From Hartmannibacter diazotrophicus (GTDB lineage Bacteria; Pseudomonadota; Alphaproteobacteria; Rhizobiales; Pleomorphomonadaceae), in assembly GCF_900231165.1 (NCBI RefSeq), contig NZ_LT960614.1, positions 4,480,001 to 4,544,000 on the forward strand: DNA of 64,000 bases. Reading direction: 5' to 3'. Positions within the stretch are counted from its first letter, which is position 1; the number at the start of each line of letters is the position of its first letter. Below, piece by piece: positions 46,898 through 57,473 of the stretch. The notes under the pieces are model-generated. The model was given only the letters and a program-made list of their open reading frames with translations, was not told the origin of the DNA and did not search any database. The position numbers and the translations under genes are program-made.

Positions 46898-48580
46898 TCA
46901 GGCCGCCTTGATCCGCTCCAGGGCCTTCGTCATCGTGTCGCCGAGAAGGGCCGCGCGCTGGAACAGCGCCTCGACGGCTTCCTGCATGTTGGTGCTGAGT
47001 TCGCCCGTCCGCCGGGCATCCTCGCTGACGCTGATGATCGACTGCGCGACATCGCGCGTGCCCGTCGCCGCCTCGTTGACGTTACGTGCGATCTCGACCG
47101 TCGCGGCGTTCTGCTGCTCGGCGGCCGCCGCGATCGTGCTCGAACGCTCCGACATTTCGGCGACCAACTGGCTGGCCGAACGCGAGGCTTCCATGGACAC
47201 CATGGCGGCCGACTTCATCGCCTGGATTTCGCGGTCGATCTCCTCGGTGGCCTTGGCCGTCTGCCCGGCAAGTGCCTTCACCTCCTGGGCGACGATCGCG
47301 AACCCGCGTCCCGCCTCGCCGGCCCGCGCCGCCTCGATGGTCGCATTGAGAGCCAGCAGGTTGGTCTGGGCGGCGATGTCGTTGATCAGCGTCGTGACGT
47401 CGCCGATCCGGTCGACGACCGTGTTGAGGGCATCGATGGCCTCGCTGGAGCGCTCGACTTCCTTGACCGCGTTGTTGGCGATTTCCGAGGACGAGCGGAC
47501 AGCGCCGCTGACTTCGTTGATCGAGGCGGAAAGTTCCTCCGAAGCGCTGGCAACGGTCTGCACGTTCGCTGTGGTCTCCTCGGCGGTGCTCGAAACCGAC
47601 ATCGCGCGATCCGTGGTGGCGGACGCGATCTCCGACAGCGAGCGGGCCGTCTCGTTCAGCGCGCGGGAGGCGGCGATGATCTCCTCGCCGATCGAGCCGA
47701 CGGTCTCCTGAAGTTCGTCCGCGACGCGGGCCATGTCGACCTTGCGCGCTTCCTCGTTGATCCGACGCTGCTCGCTGGACTGCATTTCCAGAGCCCGCGA
47801 CCGCGACAACCCCTCACGGAAGACGGCAAGCGCGTCGGTCATCTGGCCGATCTCGTCGCTGCCCGCCTTGGCGAGCGTGACATCGAGATCGCCATTCGCG
47901 AGGCGCGAGGTCACATCGGCCAGTCTGCTGAGAGGCTTGGAGACGAGGTAGAAGTTCAGGAAGCCAAGGCCGGCAGCGAAAAGCGCCACCAGACCGGCCG
48001 CAAGAAGGCTGATCGATTCGACCGAATGAAGAGCCGACTTCTGGTCGGCCGAGGCGACCTTGCCGCGCTGCTGCAGCGCTGCCTCGACGCTGCCGATATC
48101 GCTGTTGAAGGCGCCGAGAAGCTTTGCACCCTCGCCGGTCAGTTCGATCGCGCGGGCGAGATCGACCGTCATCGGGTCGCGCATCAGCTGGATCTGCCGC
48201 TCCACGACCGACGACCGCCAGGTATCGAGAGACGCCTTGGCGTTCTGCAGCGTCTTCAGCTCGCCCGGCGCCTCGGCGGCGTAGAGCTCTTCAAGCCTTG
48301 CGGACTGGGCATCGATCTTGCCGCTGACGTCCTGATAGGTCGTGACGAAGTCGCGATTTCCGGTCAGGAGGAAATTCTTGAGGGCCAGATTGGCGGCCGT
48401 GACATCGTCGGAAAGCTCACCGGTGTCGGACAGCAGGTCGACCAGGGTGAGGTTGTTCTCGACGAGGGTGGTCGCTGTCGTCGCGCGCGAATGAATGATG
48501 GCGCTGGTTCCGATGGCGATGAGGGCCAGGATCCCGAATGCCGCAAAGCCTTTCGCACTGACCGATATGTTCTTGAGCAT
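46898..48580 (-). CDS. Methyl-accepting chemotaxis protein
   Basis: The 560-residue chemoreceptor has an N-terminal membrane helix (about residues 12-30), a periplasmic helical sensor with an EDD-like pattern (about 35-185), a second membrane helix (about 190-210), a HAMP domain ([18 protein letters not shown]) and the long methylation/signalling coiled coil. The hairpin tip reads [20 protein letters not shown]. The conserved [16 protein letters not shown] lead is present. The ATG at 48580 was preferred to a longer frame. The adjacent upstream gene encodes a periplasmic Cache-like protein that may be a ligand-binding partner. The ligand is unknown. Confidence 0.95.
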   Translation of the reverse strand: MLKNISVSAKGFAAFGILALIAIGTSAIIHSRATTATTLVENNLTLVDLLSDTGELSDDVTAANLALKNFLLTGNRDFVTTYQDVSGKIDAQSARLEELYAAEAPGELKTLQNAKASLDTWRSSVVERQIQLMRDPMTVDLARAIELTGEGAKLLGAFNSDIGSVEAALQQRGKVASADQKSALHSVESISLLAAGLVALFAAGLGFLNFYLVSKPLSRLADVTSRLANGDLDVTLAKAGSDEIGQMTDALAVFREGLSRSRALEMQSSEQRRINEEARKVDMARVADELQETVGSIGEEIIAASRALNETARSLSEIASATTDRAMSVSSTAEETTANVQTVASASEELSASINEVSGAVRSSSEIANNAVKEVERSSEAIDALNTVVDRIGDVTTLINDIAAQTNLLALNATIEAARAGEAGRGFAIVAQEVKALAGQTAKATEEIDREIQAMKSAAMVSMEASRSASQLVAEMSERSSTIAAAAEQQNAATVEIARNVNEAATGTRDVAQSIISVSEDARRTGELSTNMQEAVEALFQRAALLGDTMTKALERIKAA

Positions 48581-48702
48581 GATCGTCTTCTCTTGTCGAT
48601 AGGGCTGCACAGAAGCCGCTCTCGTTGGCCCCACGCATGGGAGCCGCGAGAAATTTCACACCGGCGGGCCTCGGAGACGCAGGCCGCCGGACGGGCGGCT
48701 CG

Positions 48703-49314
48703 CTATGTGCCGAATGCCTCACGGCGCTGCAACTCGGTCAGGTTCAGTTCGACCGTGACCGCGCCGATCTCGTTCTGTCCGGAACTGTCCGTCAGCGTGA
48801 AGCTGACCTGGCCGCGCCAGATCTTGCTGTCGTCGTCCCATTCCGGATCGTCGACGAAGACTGCATCCTTCGACACATCATAGGTCTTCTGGAACTTGGC
48901 TTCGTCGCCCTGCCAGAAATCGCTGGTGATCGAACTCTGCCCGACGTTGAGGCCGTTCTGGTCCATCACGAAGATTTCGGCGTAAAGGCCGATCGAACGC
49001 CCCTGCATGCGCGTCAGGTAGATCGAGAGGGGGTTGGACAGCGTCGCCGCGATCAGCGGCTTGTCGTCCATCTCGCGTTCTTTGCGCCACTGCTGATCGA
49101 GCTCGTCGATCTTGGCTTGTTCGAGCTTCTGCAACCGGTCATTCTGCGCCGCGACAGAGACCCGGACAATGTCGGTCTCGACCCAGCCCTTGATGTCCTT
49201 CATCACCGACGGCGTCAGAAGCGCTTTGAAATCAGGCTGCGGCGGCTCCGCTAAGGCCAGAGTTCCCGAAAGCATCAACGCGGCCACCGAAATCACCAAA
49301 CGCATCTGTTGCAT
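48703..49314 (-). CDS. Periplasmic protein with Cache/PDC-like sensor fold
   Basis: The 203-residue product starts with a clear Sec signal peptide (about residues 1-22, MRLVISVAALMLSGTLALAEP), then a helix rich in charged residues (KLEQAKIDELDQQWRKERE) and a domain reading YLTRMQGRSIGLYAEIFVMD followed by QNGLNVGQSSITSDFWQGDE. The MDQNG...G.S..T.DFW.GDE pattern is that of PDC/Cache ligand-binding domains in stand-alone periplasmic proteins. It lies 122 bases upstream of the chemoreceptor on the same strand, so the two may form a two-component sensor. A precise function is unknown. Confidence 0.78.
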   Translation of the reverse strand: MQQMRLVISVAALMLSGTLALAEPPQPDFKALLTPSVMKDIKGWVETDIVRVSVAAQNDRLQKLEQAKIDELDQQWRKEREMDDKPLIAATLSNPLSIYLTRMQGRSIGLYAEIFVMDQNGLNVGQSSITSDFWQGDEAKFQKTYDVSKDAVFVDDPEWDDDSKIWRGQVSFTLTDSSGQNEIGAVTVELNLTELQRREAFGT

Positions 49315-49970
49315 ACCTGCCTCCTTACATTAAGGCAGAGATAGAATGAGCCGATTAACGTCCAGTAAATTGAAACGAACCGGCTACAGAAAACTACTTA
49401 AGCTTGAAATTATATTTGTAATACGTTTTTTCATCGAGAAATATATTTCGAACAGGAGTATGTATTCACGAAATTCAATTAACTACGTAATCGCTAAAAC
49501 TAAATAAAATTCAACTAATTAAATTTTTTATATAAATTTCAACCGATTCACAAGAAAACAGAACGACATTTCAACTACGCCGTAATTGCAGTATGCTGCG
49601 ACGGTAAACGAGCCGTTCGTAAAGATCGGCCATACCGCGCTATCCGGCAGTATATCCGGCCCAACGGGATGGAGGTCAAAAACAGGCGTCCCTGCAACCG
49701 ATCCAAGCAGATTGAACGCGTTGACAACGAAAGATTGCTCGTCCATGCACGCGTTCGTTGCCGCAATCGCCTCTCCCGACGACCGCATCCGTGACATCCG
49801 ACAGGTCGTCGGAAGACGACGTTGCTACAGAAAGGCCATCGTGATGCGCGATACTTGCGGTGACACCAGCCGAAACACCGGAGCACTACTGGTCCAAAGC
49901 CACCATTATCCCCGGCATGCCGCAGACCGCGGGGATGAGGACTGGCTGTCATAACAAAGAGAGTGTGGCC
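49315..49970. other. AT-rich divergent intergenic region
   Basis: The 656-base gap lies between the periplasmic-protein gene (minus) and the response-regulator gene (plus). Positions 49330-49580 are strongly AT-rich with several A/T runs, typical of promoters or horizontally derived DNA. I see no gene; a 249-codon minus-strand frame across the region is antisense to the response regulator. Confidence 0.5.
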
Positions 49971-50429
49971 ATGACTGCCAACGCCCAGATCGTCACCCCC
50001 CGCAACATCGAAATCCTCCTTGTCGAGGACAACCCCGGAGACATCGTGCTGACGCGCGAAGCCTTCCGGATGGCCGATATCGGCAACAGCATCAACATCG
50101 CCGAAGACGGCGAACTGGCGATCACCTATCTCGACAAGGTGTCCCGGCACGATCCCTCGGTGCCGCGCCCCGACATCATTCTGCTGGACCTCAACCTGCC
50201 GCGGCGCAATGGCCGTGAGGTGCTGGAACACGTCAAGCAGCATGAAAGCCTGCGGCGCATTCCCGTCATTGTCCTGACGACGTCGGATCTGCCCGAGGAT
50301 ATCAACGACAGCTATAACCGCCACGCCAATTCCTACATCACCAAGCCGCTCGACATGCGCCAGTTCATGTTCATCGTCTCGACGATCAAGGATTTCTGGT
50401 TCGGCGCATCGATGCTGCCGCGCACATAG
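49971..50429 (+). CDS. CheY-like single-domain response regulator (Rcp1 type)
   Basis: The 152-residue protein is a stand-alone receiver domain: LLVEDNPGDIVLTREAF (acidic pocket), DIILLDLNLPRRNG (phospho-accepting aspartate), IVLTTSD and the conserved lysine in SYITKPLD. The NPGD.VLTREA signature is that of the Rcp1/phytochrome-associated class. No output domain follows, so it signals through a partner. No kinase is adjacent. I use the ATG at 49971, behind AGAGAG, instead of the longer frame. Confidence 0.9.
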   Translation: MTANAQIVTPRNIEILLVEDNPGDIVLTREAFRMADIGNSINIAEDGELAITYLDKVSRHDPSVPRPDIILLDLNLPRRNGREVLEHVKQHESLRRIPVIVLTTSDLPEDINDSYNRHANSYITKPLDMRQFMFIVSTIKDFWFGASMLPRT

Positions 50430-50483
50430 GCCGGGGCATGCGATTGGGGCCCGGACCTGCGAACGGCGGGCTCGCTCTCGCCC

Positions 50484-51269
50484 TCAGTTCTTCGCGCCGG
50501 CCTGTGCGATACGTCCCTGTGTCGTTGCCTCGGCACCGGACGGTTCTTCTCCGGCGAAATGCCCGTGGTCGAGCGCCACGCGCTCATCGAACACGAAACA
50601 TCCGCCTTCCCACTGGCTTTGCGATTCCGGCACCTGTTCCAGATAGGCCAGGATGCCGCCCTTCAGGTGGTAGACCTCCTCAAAGCCCTCGGCGAGCATG
50701 TAGGCGCTCGCCTTCTCGCACCGGATGCCTCCAGTACAGAACATCGCGATTTTCCGATGCCGCGACGGATCCAGCGTTGCCGTCACATAGGCGGGAAACT
50801 CGCTGAAGGAGCCGGTCATAGGGTCGACCGCGCCCCGAAAGCTGCCATGCTCGACCTCGAAATGATTGCGCACGTCGATGACCACGACATCGTCGCTGGA
50901 AATGACGGCGTTCCAATCGGCCGGCTCGACATAGGTTCCGACCTGCGAAAGAGGATCGGCCCGTTCCGCGCGCATGGTCACGATCTCGGGCTTCACGCGC
51001 ACCTTCAGCTTGCCGAACGGCATGGTTTCCGCCTGCGAGAACTTCAACTCCAGCCGATCGAGCCGTCCCTTGAAGGCGGCGCCATGCCGCAGTTCTGCGA
51101 TGAGGGCTTCAACGTCCGCGTCGGAACCGGCAACCGTGCCGTTGATCCCCTCCTCGGCCAGGAGAAGGGTGCCGAGGATGCCTCGGTCCCGGCAGAAGGC
51201 GTCGAGATGCGAGCGCAGGTCCTCGCAATCCGGCAGGCTCACGAACTGATAGAGAGCGGCGACCTTCAC
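50484..51269 (-). CDS. trhO: tRNA uridine(34) hydroxylase TrhO (rhodanese family)
   Basis: TrhO (YceA) performs oxygen-dependent hydroxylation of U34 in tRNA to ho5U. The 261-residue product has the N-terminal acylphosphatase-like UPF0176 domain (AALYQFVSL, LLLAEEGINGTVAG) and the rhodanese domain with catalytic cysteine in MFCTGGIRCEKAS. The frame opens to 51332, but KVAALYQFV is the usual beginning, so I chose the GTG at 51269; the true start may be slightly different. It overlaps no neighbour and follows pmtA on the same strand. Confidence 0.92.
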   Translation of the reverse strand: MKVAALYQFVSLPDCEDLRSHLDAFCRDRGILGTLLLAEEGINGTVAGSDADVEALIAELRHGAAFKGRLDRLELKFSQAETMPFGKLKVRVKPEIVTMRAERADPLSQVGTYVEPADWNAVISSDDVVVIDVRNHFEVEHGSFRGAVDPMTGSFSEFPAYVTATLDPSRHRKIAMFCTGGIRCEKASAYMLAEGFEEVYHLKGGILAYLEQVPESQSQWEGGCFVFDERVALDHGHFAGEEPSGAEATTQGRIAQAGAKN

Positions 51270-51312
51270 GGCCAATTCCAGAAACTCCGATTTCCCCGCA
51301 ATTCGCCGGCGG

Positions 51313-51996
51313 TCAGACCGCCTCGAACTCAAGGAGACTGTAGAAGCCCGACAGACCGGCAGGACGGCGCGACACGAAGCGCAGGCCCTTCATGTCCATC
51401 AACGATCCGGAGGTGATGCGCGCGTTCCAGCCAAGAAGGTGCCAGAGCGGCGTCAGCAGCTGCCCGACCTGGGCCAAAAGTCCCTTCTCGGATGCGAAAT
51501 GGCTGAGAATGAGCACCCGTCCGCCCGGGCGGACGACCCGGCGCATCTCCGCCATCACCGCCTCCGCATCCGGCACGACGGTCATCACATACATCGCCAT
51601 CACGGCGTCGAACGACCCGCTCTCGAAGGACATAGCCGAGGCGTCCATTTCCAGAATGCCATCGACATTCGTCAGGCGGCGCTTGGCCACCCTCTTGCGG
51701 GCAATCTCCAGCATGTGGGGGCTGAGATCGATCCCGGTGACCCGGGTTCCGGCGGAATAGAGCGGCAGCGAAATACCCGTGCCGACGCCGACCTCCAGAA
51801 CGCTGGTGGTGCCTCGTGGCAGGGCCTGAACCGCGTTGCGCCGGGCACCATCCATGATGGCTCCGAAGACCGCATCATAAATTGGCGCCCAGCGGGCATA
51901 GGCCGCGACGACCTCGGTCTCGCAAATACGAGAGTCGGCAACCGCCGCCGAGCCATCGAGTCGCCGGCCACGACCGCTGCTGGACCTTTCCTGCAT
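51313..51996 (-). CDS. pmtA: Phosphatidylethanolamine N-methyltransferase PmtA (rhizobial/Rhodobacter type)
   Basis: PmtA methylates phosphatidylethanolamine with S-adenosylmethionine toward phosphatidylcholine, a major lipid in these bacteria. The 227-residue product is a class I methyltransferase with WAPIYDAVFGAIMDGARR at the N-terminus, the SAM motif I VLEVGVGTGISLP, GIDLSPHMLEIAR and a late LGWNARI segment, matching the Sinorhizobium/Rhodobacter-type PmtA. The ATG at 51996 has GAGAGGA upstream. A generic ubiquinone-type methyltransferase is the less likely alternative. Confidence 0.83.
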   Translation of the reverse strand: MQERSSSGRGRRLDGSAAVADSRICETEVVAAYARWAPIYDAVFGAIMDGARRNAVQALPRGTTSVLEVGVGTGISLPLYSAGTRVTGIDLSPHMLEIARKRVAKRRLTNVDGILEMDASAMSFESGSFDAVMAMYVMTVVPDAEAVMAEMRRVVRPGGRVLILSHFASEKGLLAQVGQLLTPLWHLLGWNARITSGSLMDMKGLRFVSRRPAGLSGFYSLLEFEAV

Positions 51997-52227
51997 GTCC
52001 TGTCCTCTCCCCGCGACCGGGCCGCGCGAACGCGCACCCGCTCCCGTCTCGCAACCGCTTGAAATGCGGGATTGTTCCCTTTCACTCTTGATAGAGGAAA
52101 TGGGGTCGGTCTTTCAACGGTTCGAAAGGCCCAAAATCGCCTCCTGGCCCCAGCGGTCCGCCTTCATCACCCGTGAAGACTTGCCGCACCGCGAAAGCTG
52201 GCGCGGAAACGGGGACGAGGTAGCCAT

Positions 52228-53418
52228 TCAGCCTGACGCCGCCGAAACCAGGCGGTCCGCCGGCTGCCGCGCCGGTTGGGCGTCGAAACGGCTGGAGGTC
52301 GCCGCGATGAACCCGCCGCCGAGCACCCGTGCGCCGTCGTCGAGCGAATCGTAGAAGACGCAGGCCTGTCCCGGCGCAACGCCCTGCTCGCCGTCGAAAA
52401 GGTCGACGTGCACCGCTCCATTCTCATGGCACAGCAGCGCCGGCTTGGGCGGCCGGGTCGAGCGGACCTTGGCGTAGATTTCAAGGCCCTCGCGCGGCAG
52501 GTCGGTCAGTGCGCCGTCGCCAATCCAGTTGACGTCGCGCAGCGTCAGCCGCCCGGTCAGCAGCGCCTCGCGCGGCCCGACCACCACCTGCCGGCGTTCC
52601 GAGTCGAGCTTGATCACGAAGAGCGGCTCGCCGAGCGCGATGCCGAGGCCGCGCCGCTGCCCCACAGTATAATGTATGATGCCGTCATGCCGGCCGAGCA
52701 CGCGCCCGTCGACGTGGACGATGTCTCCGCCCTCGGAAGCGCCCGGCTTCAGCCGTTCGATGACGTCGGCATACTTGCCGGTCGGCACGAAGCAGATGTC
52801 CTGGCTGTCATGCTTGTCTGCGACGACGAGGCCCAGGCTGCGGGCGATCTCGCGCGTCTCGGCCTTGGTCAGCCCGCCCAGCGGAAATCGCAGGAAATCG
52901 AGCTGATCGCGAGTCGTGGCGAAGAGGAAATAGCTCTGGTCGCGGTCGAGGTCGACCGGCCGGCACAATTCGCGATGGTCTCCGACCTGGACCGAGCGGA
53001 CATAGTGGCCGGTCGCCAGCGCCGCCGCGCCGAGATTGCGCGCGGTCTCCAGAAGATCGGAAAACTTGACCGTCTGGTTGCAGGCAACGCAGGGGATCGG
53101 CGTCTCGCCGTGGATGTAGCTCTCGGCGAAGCTGTCGATCACCGCATTCTTGAAACGCTCTTCATAGTCGAGGACGTAATGCGGAATGCCGAGCGAAGCG
53201 GCGACCTCGCGCGCGTCGTGGATGTCCTGGCCGGCGCAGCAGGCGCCCTTGCGATGCACGGCCTCGCCGTGATCGTAAAGCTGCAACGTCATGCCGACGA
53301 CATCATAGCCTTCACGCTTCAGCAGTCCCGCGACGACCGACGAGTCGACGCCGCCGGACATGGCGACCACGACGCGTGTGTCCTCGGGCCGACCCGGCAG
53401 ATCGAGGCTGTTCAACAT
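52228..53418 (-). CDS. mnmA: tRNA-specific 2-thiouridylase MnmA
   Basis: MnmA adds sulfur at position 2 of wobble uridine 34 in tRNAs for Lys, Glu and Gln, using ATP. The PP-loop is [16 protein letters not shown], the catalytic cysteine pair is in PCVACNQ and SQDICFVP, and [14 protein letters not shown] is the conserved tRNA-contact block. The ATG at 53418 follows GAGGA and gives 396 residues; an ATG twelve bases further upstream is the alternative. Confidence 0.97.
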   Translation of the reverse strand: MLNSLDLPGRPEDTRVVVAMSGGVDSSVVAGLLKREGYDVVGMTLQLYDHGEAVHRKGACCAGQDIHDAREVAASLGIPHYVLDYEERFKNAVIDSFAESYIHGETPIPCVACNQTVKFSDLLETARNLGAAALATGHYVRSVQVGDHRELCRPVDLDRDQSYFLFATTRDQLDFLRFPLGGLTKAETREIARSLGLVVADKHDSQDICFVPTGKYADVIERLKPGASEGGDIVHVDGRVLGRHDGIIHYTVGQRRGLGIALGEPLFVIKLDSERRQVVVGPREALLTGRLTLRDVNWIGDGALTDLPREGLEIYAKVRSTRPPKPALLCHENGAVHVDLFDGEQGVAPGQACVFYDSLDDGARVLGGGFIAATSSRFDAQPARQPADRLVSAASG

Positions 53419-53871
53419 GCTTTTCCTCATTCGGACCCAATATCTGGCGCTCTCGAACTCTCTCGGCGCATGGACGCGTTGTCGACCACCGGGCAGGCAA
53501 CGTCACACAAGGCAGGACGAGCAAGGCGCCCCGTGCTTCACGCCCCGAAGGCGGAACCGGACAGATGGGCAAGGCCCAGCGAAAACGGTTCTCTCTCTTC
53601 CACGCGGCGGCACGGCATTCTTCGTCCTTCCAATAACACCAAACGCGATCCGGCGAAACGGTCGCCCGAAAGCGCGATGGCTTGAGCAGCCGGGACGGCA
53701 GTTTTTTCCCACGCTCCCGGCAAGGTCTGCCCTCTGGCGCCGGTGAACCCGCCTCCGAATAGGCAGCCTGCTGGCGCCCGCCCGGCAAAAACATTGTTTT
53801 CCAGACCCTTATGAAAAGCCGGAAAACTGGCCTGTCGATTGCGTGGATCACATGCCAATTCGAGGAACACC
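53419..53871. other. mnmA-fliK intergenic region, no gene
   Basis: This 453-base divergent spacer presumably holds the promoters of mnmA and the flagellar fliK-flgD unit. Frames on both strands are antisense or unrelated to any family. I could not recognise a sigma-54 or CtrA site here with confidence. Confidence 0.45.
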
Positions 53872-56775
53872 ATGACCATCGCGCCGGCCGCACCCAAACC
53901 AGTCGCTCCTACCGCTCCCAATGTGGGAAGCGCGATCGCGTCCGGCAATGCGCCTGCCCAAAGGGAGACCGGTCGCGGCGACTTCGGGACCTATCTTTCC
54001 AGGGGACGATCGGCGGCCACGAACGAGACGGTGGACAGGCACGCCGCTCGCAGGGAAGACCGCCCGGACAGGACCTCGCAATCAAGGCACAGGTCCGACG
54101 ACCGCGCGGACCGGGCCGATGTCCGCCAGGATCGTCATGACCGTACGGCCAGACCTGACCGGGCTGACCGGACCGACCGGCAGTCCCGCGCAGAAGAAAG
54201 AGCGTCCGCCGGCCGGTCCGAGCGGCATGCCGTCGACGAGGTGCGGTCCAAGTCGGCCGACATTGCGGAGGCCAAAGACGCAAGGCCAACCAAGGACGCC
54301 GAGAAGCCGCAAAGCGCCGAGACGAACGCCGCCAGCGCGGACCACATCGACGACACCACGCAGCAGGCGACCGCCGGGGCCAACGCACCCGATCGTTCCG
54401 AAGCCGAGGCACTTGCCAGCACGCGCCGCGCCTATCCGTGCGACAAACATCGCGCCGACCGGAAAACGGATGGCGGCGACGCCCCCGCCGACGTTGCGGA
54501 CGCCAGCGCCGCTGACACCGGATCGGAAACCGCCCAGACGGACGCCGCATCGTCCGACGCCACATCGTCTGAGGTCACCGAGCCAGAGACCACGCAGTCC
54601 GAGGCCGCAGGGCCCGAGACCACACAGTCCGACGACGCGCTGGCTGACGCCGCAGAGACCGCCTTGCCCGAAGCAACCGGCACGCAGACCTCTCCGGCAT
54701 CGGACGACACCGCAGCAACCGATGCCGCCAGCACGGACGACGCGGAAGCGCCGGCCGCAGCCGCCGATGGCGAGGCAACCGACGTTGCCCTGCCACCGGA
54801 ACAGCCTGCCCCGGCACCGGTGCCAGAGGAAGTGTTCCCTCCCGCGCCTCTCCCGGTCGCAGCCGATGCGGAAGGCCCTGCCGGCGACACGCCGAATGCC
54901 TCGGCCAGCACCGACGAGACCGCGGCTGCGACGGACGAGGCTCCGGACAATCTCCCGCCCACTCCGCCGGCGCTGCCAGAAGAGCAGAGCGCTGCCGCAG
55001 ACGATGCCGAAACGTCAGCCGGGACGGACGATGCCAAAGCGTCCGACGAGGCGGACGGAGCCACGGACGAGCAGGACGCGGCCTCGCCGAATGATGACGA
55101 GCCGGCACTGCCGGACGATACGTCGCTCGATCTGGTTGCCGCAGCCATCCCGCCCGCGCCGGCGCCCGTCGAAGCGGCGCCGGTTGCCGCCGATCAGTCA
55201 TCCGGCACAGACGCAGGGACGCCGCCTCTCGCCGAGAGCGCTTCCCAGCCCCGCGAGCCCGCGTCACCGGCGCCGTTGCCCACGTCACCGGTTGCCTCCC
55301 CCGAACAGGCCGCGACGGCAGACGCCGACGCAACCGGCGACACCGGCGGCACTGGCACGATCGCCGATAAAACGGTCGCGGTTTCCGCGGACGGCGATGC
55401 GGCTATACCGGCTTCAAATGAATATGCTGACGTCCCGGACGGCACGGAGAACGCTGTCCCGACCGATGCTGTCGACGTTCCTGTCGAAGAACCCGTCCAG
55501 GAAATTGCCGCGGACAGCCTGATCGACATGTCATCCGTCGACGACGCCGAGACGGCGGCGTCGAAGCCCGCGACCGATCAGGCGGCGGCGCCGGGCCCCA
55601 GGGAACCCCGCCCTGAGGCACGGCCGATGCCGCCGCACGCGCAAGGCGCGAGCCATGCCTCGGCCACCGCGGCCCAGCACGCCAACGCCCAGTCTCCCGT
55701 GGCGGCCGTCAATGCCGCCGGAGACGCATCCCAGACGAATGCGGCGCCCGATCTGTCGAAAGTGACGGTGATCCAGGAGCAGGCCCCTGCCAAGACGCCG
55801 GACGCGGATGCCGGCAAGCAGGTCCAGGTCGACGACGGACTGACGGCGACCGTGCGCGTCCGCCATCTGGACGCAGCGCCCCGCCAGCCCGACCCCGCGG
55901 TCCAGACCGCCCCGGCCGGCACGTCGACGCAATCCGCCGCGAGTGTCTCGCAGCAGGCCGCGACGCAGGCCGGAGCCATATTGGCGGCAAGCGCCGCGCC
56001 CGGTGCGGCCAACGCACGGCCGACCTCCACGGCTTCGACCGAGAAGGCATCGGCCGGCGATGGCGACGCGGTCGATGCGGACGGCGTCACCACCCAGTCC
56101 ACGCCCGCCCGCGCGGGTGCGGAAGCGAACTCCCGTGCGGAGGGAGTGCGCGCGCCGGTCTCCGGCGTCAGCGATGCGGCGGTCGCCTTTGCGCGTCGCA
56201 TGGCGGAGGCTGCCTCGGGCCGCCGTGACAACCTGTCGAAACCGACTGGCGACGATTTTGCCTCCCTGCTCGGCCGCCAGTCGCCCTCGACCATCACGAC
56301 GACACCCCTCGGCACCGCCACTGCGACCACGACGGCGACCCCGCCATCCCTGCCCGTGCAGCAAATCGCCAGCCAGATGGCCGGCGCCGCCCTCACGGGC
56401 CAGAGCAAGTTCGACATCAATATCGAGGGCGACGACCTCGGCCGCGTCGAGGTCCGGCTCGATATCCACCACGATGGCCGCACCCACGCCCATATCGTCG
56501 TCGACCGCAAGGAGACGCTCGACATGATGATGCGCGACCAGCGCCATCTGGAGCAGGCCCTGCGCGACTCCGGCCTGGAAGCCGGCGAGGACACCCTCTC
56601 CTTCTCGCTGCGCGACGACGGCACCGGGGACAGCCGGCACGATCGCCAGGAGGATCGCGACAACCGCGGCCCTCGCCCGGTCGATATGGCAAAGGCAGCA
56701 GAGACGCCGGCCAGCGCCCAGATCGTCGCCGCTTACACCGCCAAGGCCAACGGACGCATCGACCTCAGGGTCTGA
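53872..56775 (+). CDS. fliK: Flagellar hook-length control protein FliK
   Basis: FliK is the secreted ruler that sets hook length and triggers the export switch. The 967-residue protein is far longer than enterobacterial FliK (about 400). Residues about 30-760 are low-complexity and rich in Ala, Asp, Thr, Pro and Glu, consistent with an extended, disordered ruler. The C-terminal FliK domain is clear: INIEGDDLGRVEVRLDIHHD, then IVVDRKETLDMMMRDQRHLE and QALRDSGLEAGEDTLSFSL. The ATG at 53872 was used. flgD follows after 38 bases. Confidence 0.88.
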   Translation: MTIAPAAPKPVAPTAPNVGSAIASGNAPAQRETGRGDFGTYLSRGRSAATNETVDRHAARREDRPDRTSQSRHRSDDRADRADVRQDRHDRTARPDRADRTDRQSRAEERASAGRSERHAVDEVRSKSADIAEAKDARPTKDAEKPQSAETNAASADHIDDTTQQATAGANAPDRSEAEALASTRRAYPCDKHRADRKTDGGDAPADVADASAADTGSETAQTDAASSDATSSEVTEPETTQSEAAGPETTQSDDALADAAETALPEATGTQTSPASDDTAATDAASTDDAEAPAAAADGEATDVALPPEQPAPAPVPEEVFPPAPLPVAADAEGPAGDTPNASASTDETAAATDEAPDNLPPTPPALPEEQSAAADDAETSAGTDDAKASDEADGATDEQDAASPNDDEPALPDDTSLDLVAAAIPPAPAPVEAAPVAADQSSGTDAGTPPLAESASQPREPASPAPLPTSPVASPEQAATADADATGDTGGTGTIADKTVAVSADGDAAIPASNEYADVPDGTENAVPTDAVDVPVEEPVQEIAADSLIDMSSVDDAETAASKPATDQAAAPGPREPRPEARPMPPHAQGASHASATAAQHANAQSPVAAVNAAGDASQTNAAPDLSKVTVIQEQAPAKTPDADAGKQVQVDDGLTATVRVRHLDAAPRQPDPAVQTAPAGTSTQSAASVSQQAATQAGAILAASAAPGAANARPTSTASTEKASAGDGDAVDADGVTTQSTPARAGAEANSRAEGVRAPVSGVSDAAVAFARRMAEAASGRRDNLSKPTGDDFASLLGRQSPSTITTTPLGTATATTTATPPSLPVQQIASQMAGAALTGQSKFDINIEGDDLGRVEVRLDIHHDGRTHAHIVVDRKETLDMMMRDQRHLEQALRDSGLEAGEDTLSFSLRDDGTGDSRHDRQEDRDNRGPRPVDMAKAAETPASAQIVAAYTAKANGRIDLRV

Positions 56776-56813
56776 TGCGCGTTTGACAGCAACCGAACCA
56801 TCTGGAAGTCACC

Positions 56814-57473
56814 ATGGACGTTTCCGCACTGAGCAGCCCCTCCTCGTCGACGACAAAGTCGGCGAACGCGGCCAGTTCCCTGCTGTCGAACTACGATACC
56901 TTCCTGACGCTGCTGACGACGCAGCTGACGACGCAGAACCCGCTCGACCCCATGGACGCCGACAAGTTCACCGAACAGCTCACGGCTTTCTCGTCGGTCG
57001 AACAGCAGATCGAGACCAACTCGAATCTGGAGGACATGCTCTCCGCCCTGTCGGCGAGCGCCGCGCTCAACCTCGTCAACTACGTCGGAAAATCCGTCAC
57101 CGCGCTCTCCGATACGACGCAGCTGTCGGGCGGCAGCGCCCAGTGGACCTACACGATGGGCAACGATGCGGAGACGGTCGACGTGACCATCACCAACTCC
57201 GCGGGTGCTGTCGTCGCAAACGACAAGATCAAGGCGAATGCCGGAACCAACACCTATACGTGGGACGGCACGACGAGAAACGGCGGCGAGGCCACCGAAG
57301 GCGACAACTACACGATCTCCTTCTCGGCGACCGATTCCGACGGCAAGTCCGTCCCCGTCACGACCCAGGTCAAGGGCAAGGTCTCGGCCGTCGACGTTTC
57401 CGGGTCCGAGCCCTATCTTGTGGTAAACGGTTCGTCGGTTCCGCTGAGCGGTGTGCTTTCCGTCAACAACTGA
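56814..57473 (+). CDS. flgD: Flagellar hook capping protein FlgD
   Basis: FlgD caps the growing hook and lets hook subunits polymerise. The 219-residue protein has the N-terminal FLTLLTTQLTTQNPLDPMD signature (residues about 30-48) with the following TEQLTAFSSVEQQI, then a Tudor/fibronectin-like region (NTYTWDGTTRNGGEATEGDN). It follows fliK closely and ends at 57473. Confidence 0.96.
   Translation: MDVSALSSPSSSTTKSANAASSLLSNYDTFLTLLTTQLTTQNPLDPMDADKFTEQLTAFSSVEQQIETNSNLEDMLSALSASAALNLVNYVGKSVTALSDTTQLSGGSAQWTYTMGNDAETVDVTITNSAGAVVANDKIKANAGTNTYTWDGTTRNGGEATEGDNYTISFSATDSDGKSVPVTTQVKGKVSAVDVSGSEPYLVVNGSSVPLSGVLSVNN

Noticed and set aside
49575-50324. 249-codon minus-strand frame over the response regulator
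   Set aside because: Antisense to a clear CheY-like gene; the rest lies in AT-rich intergenic DNA.
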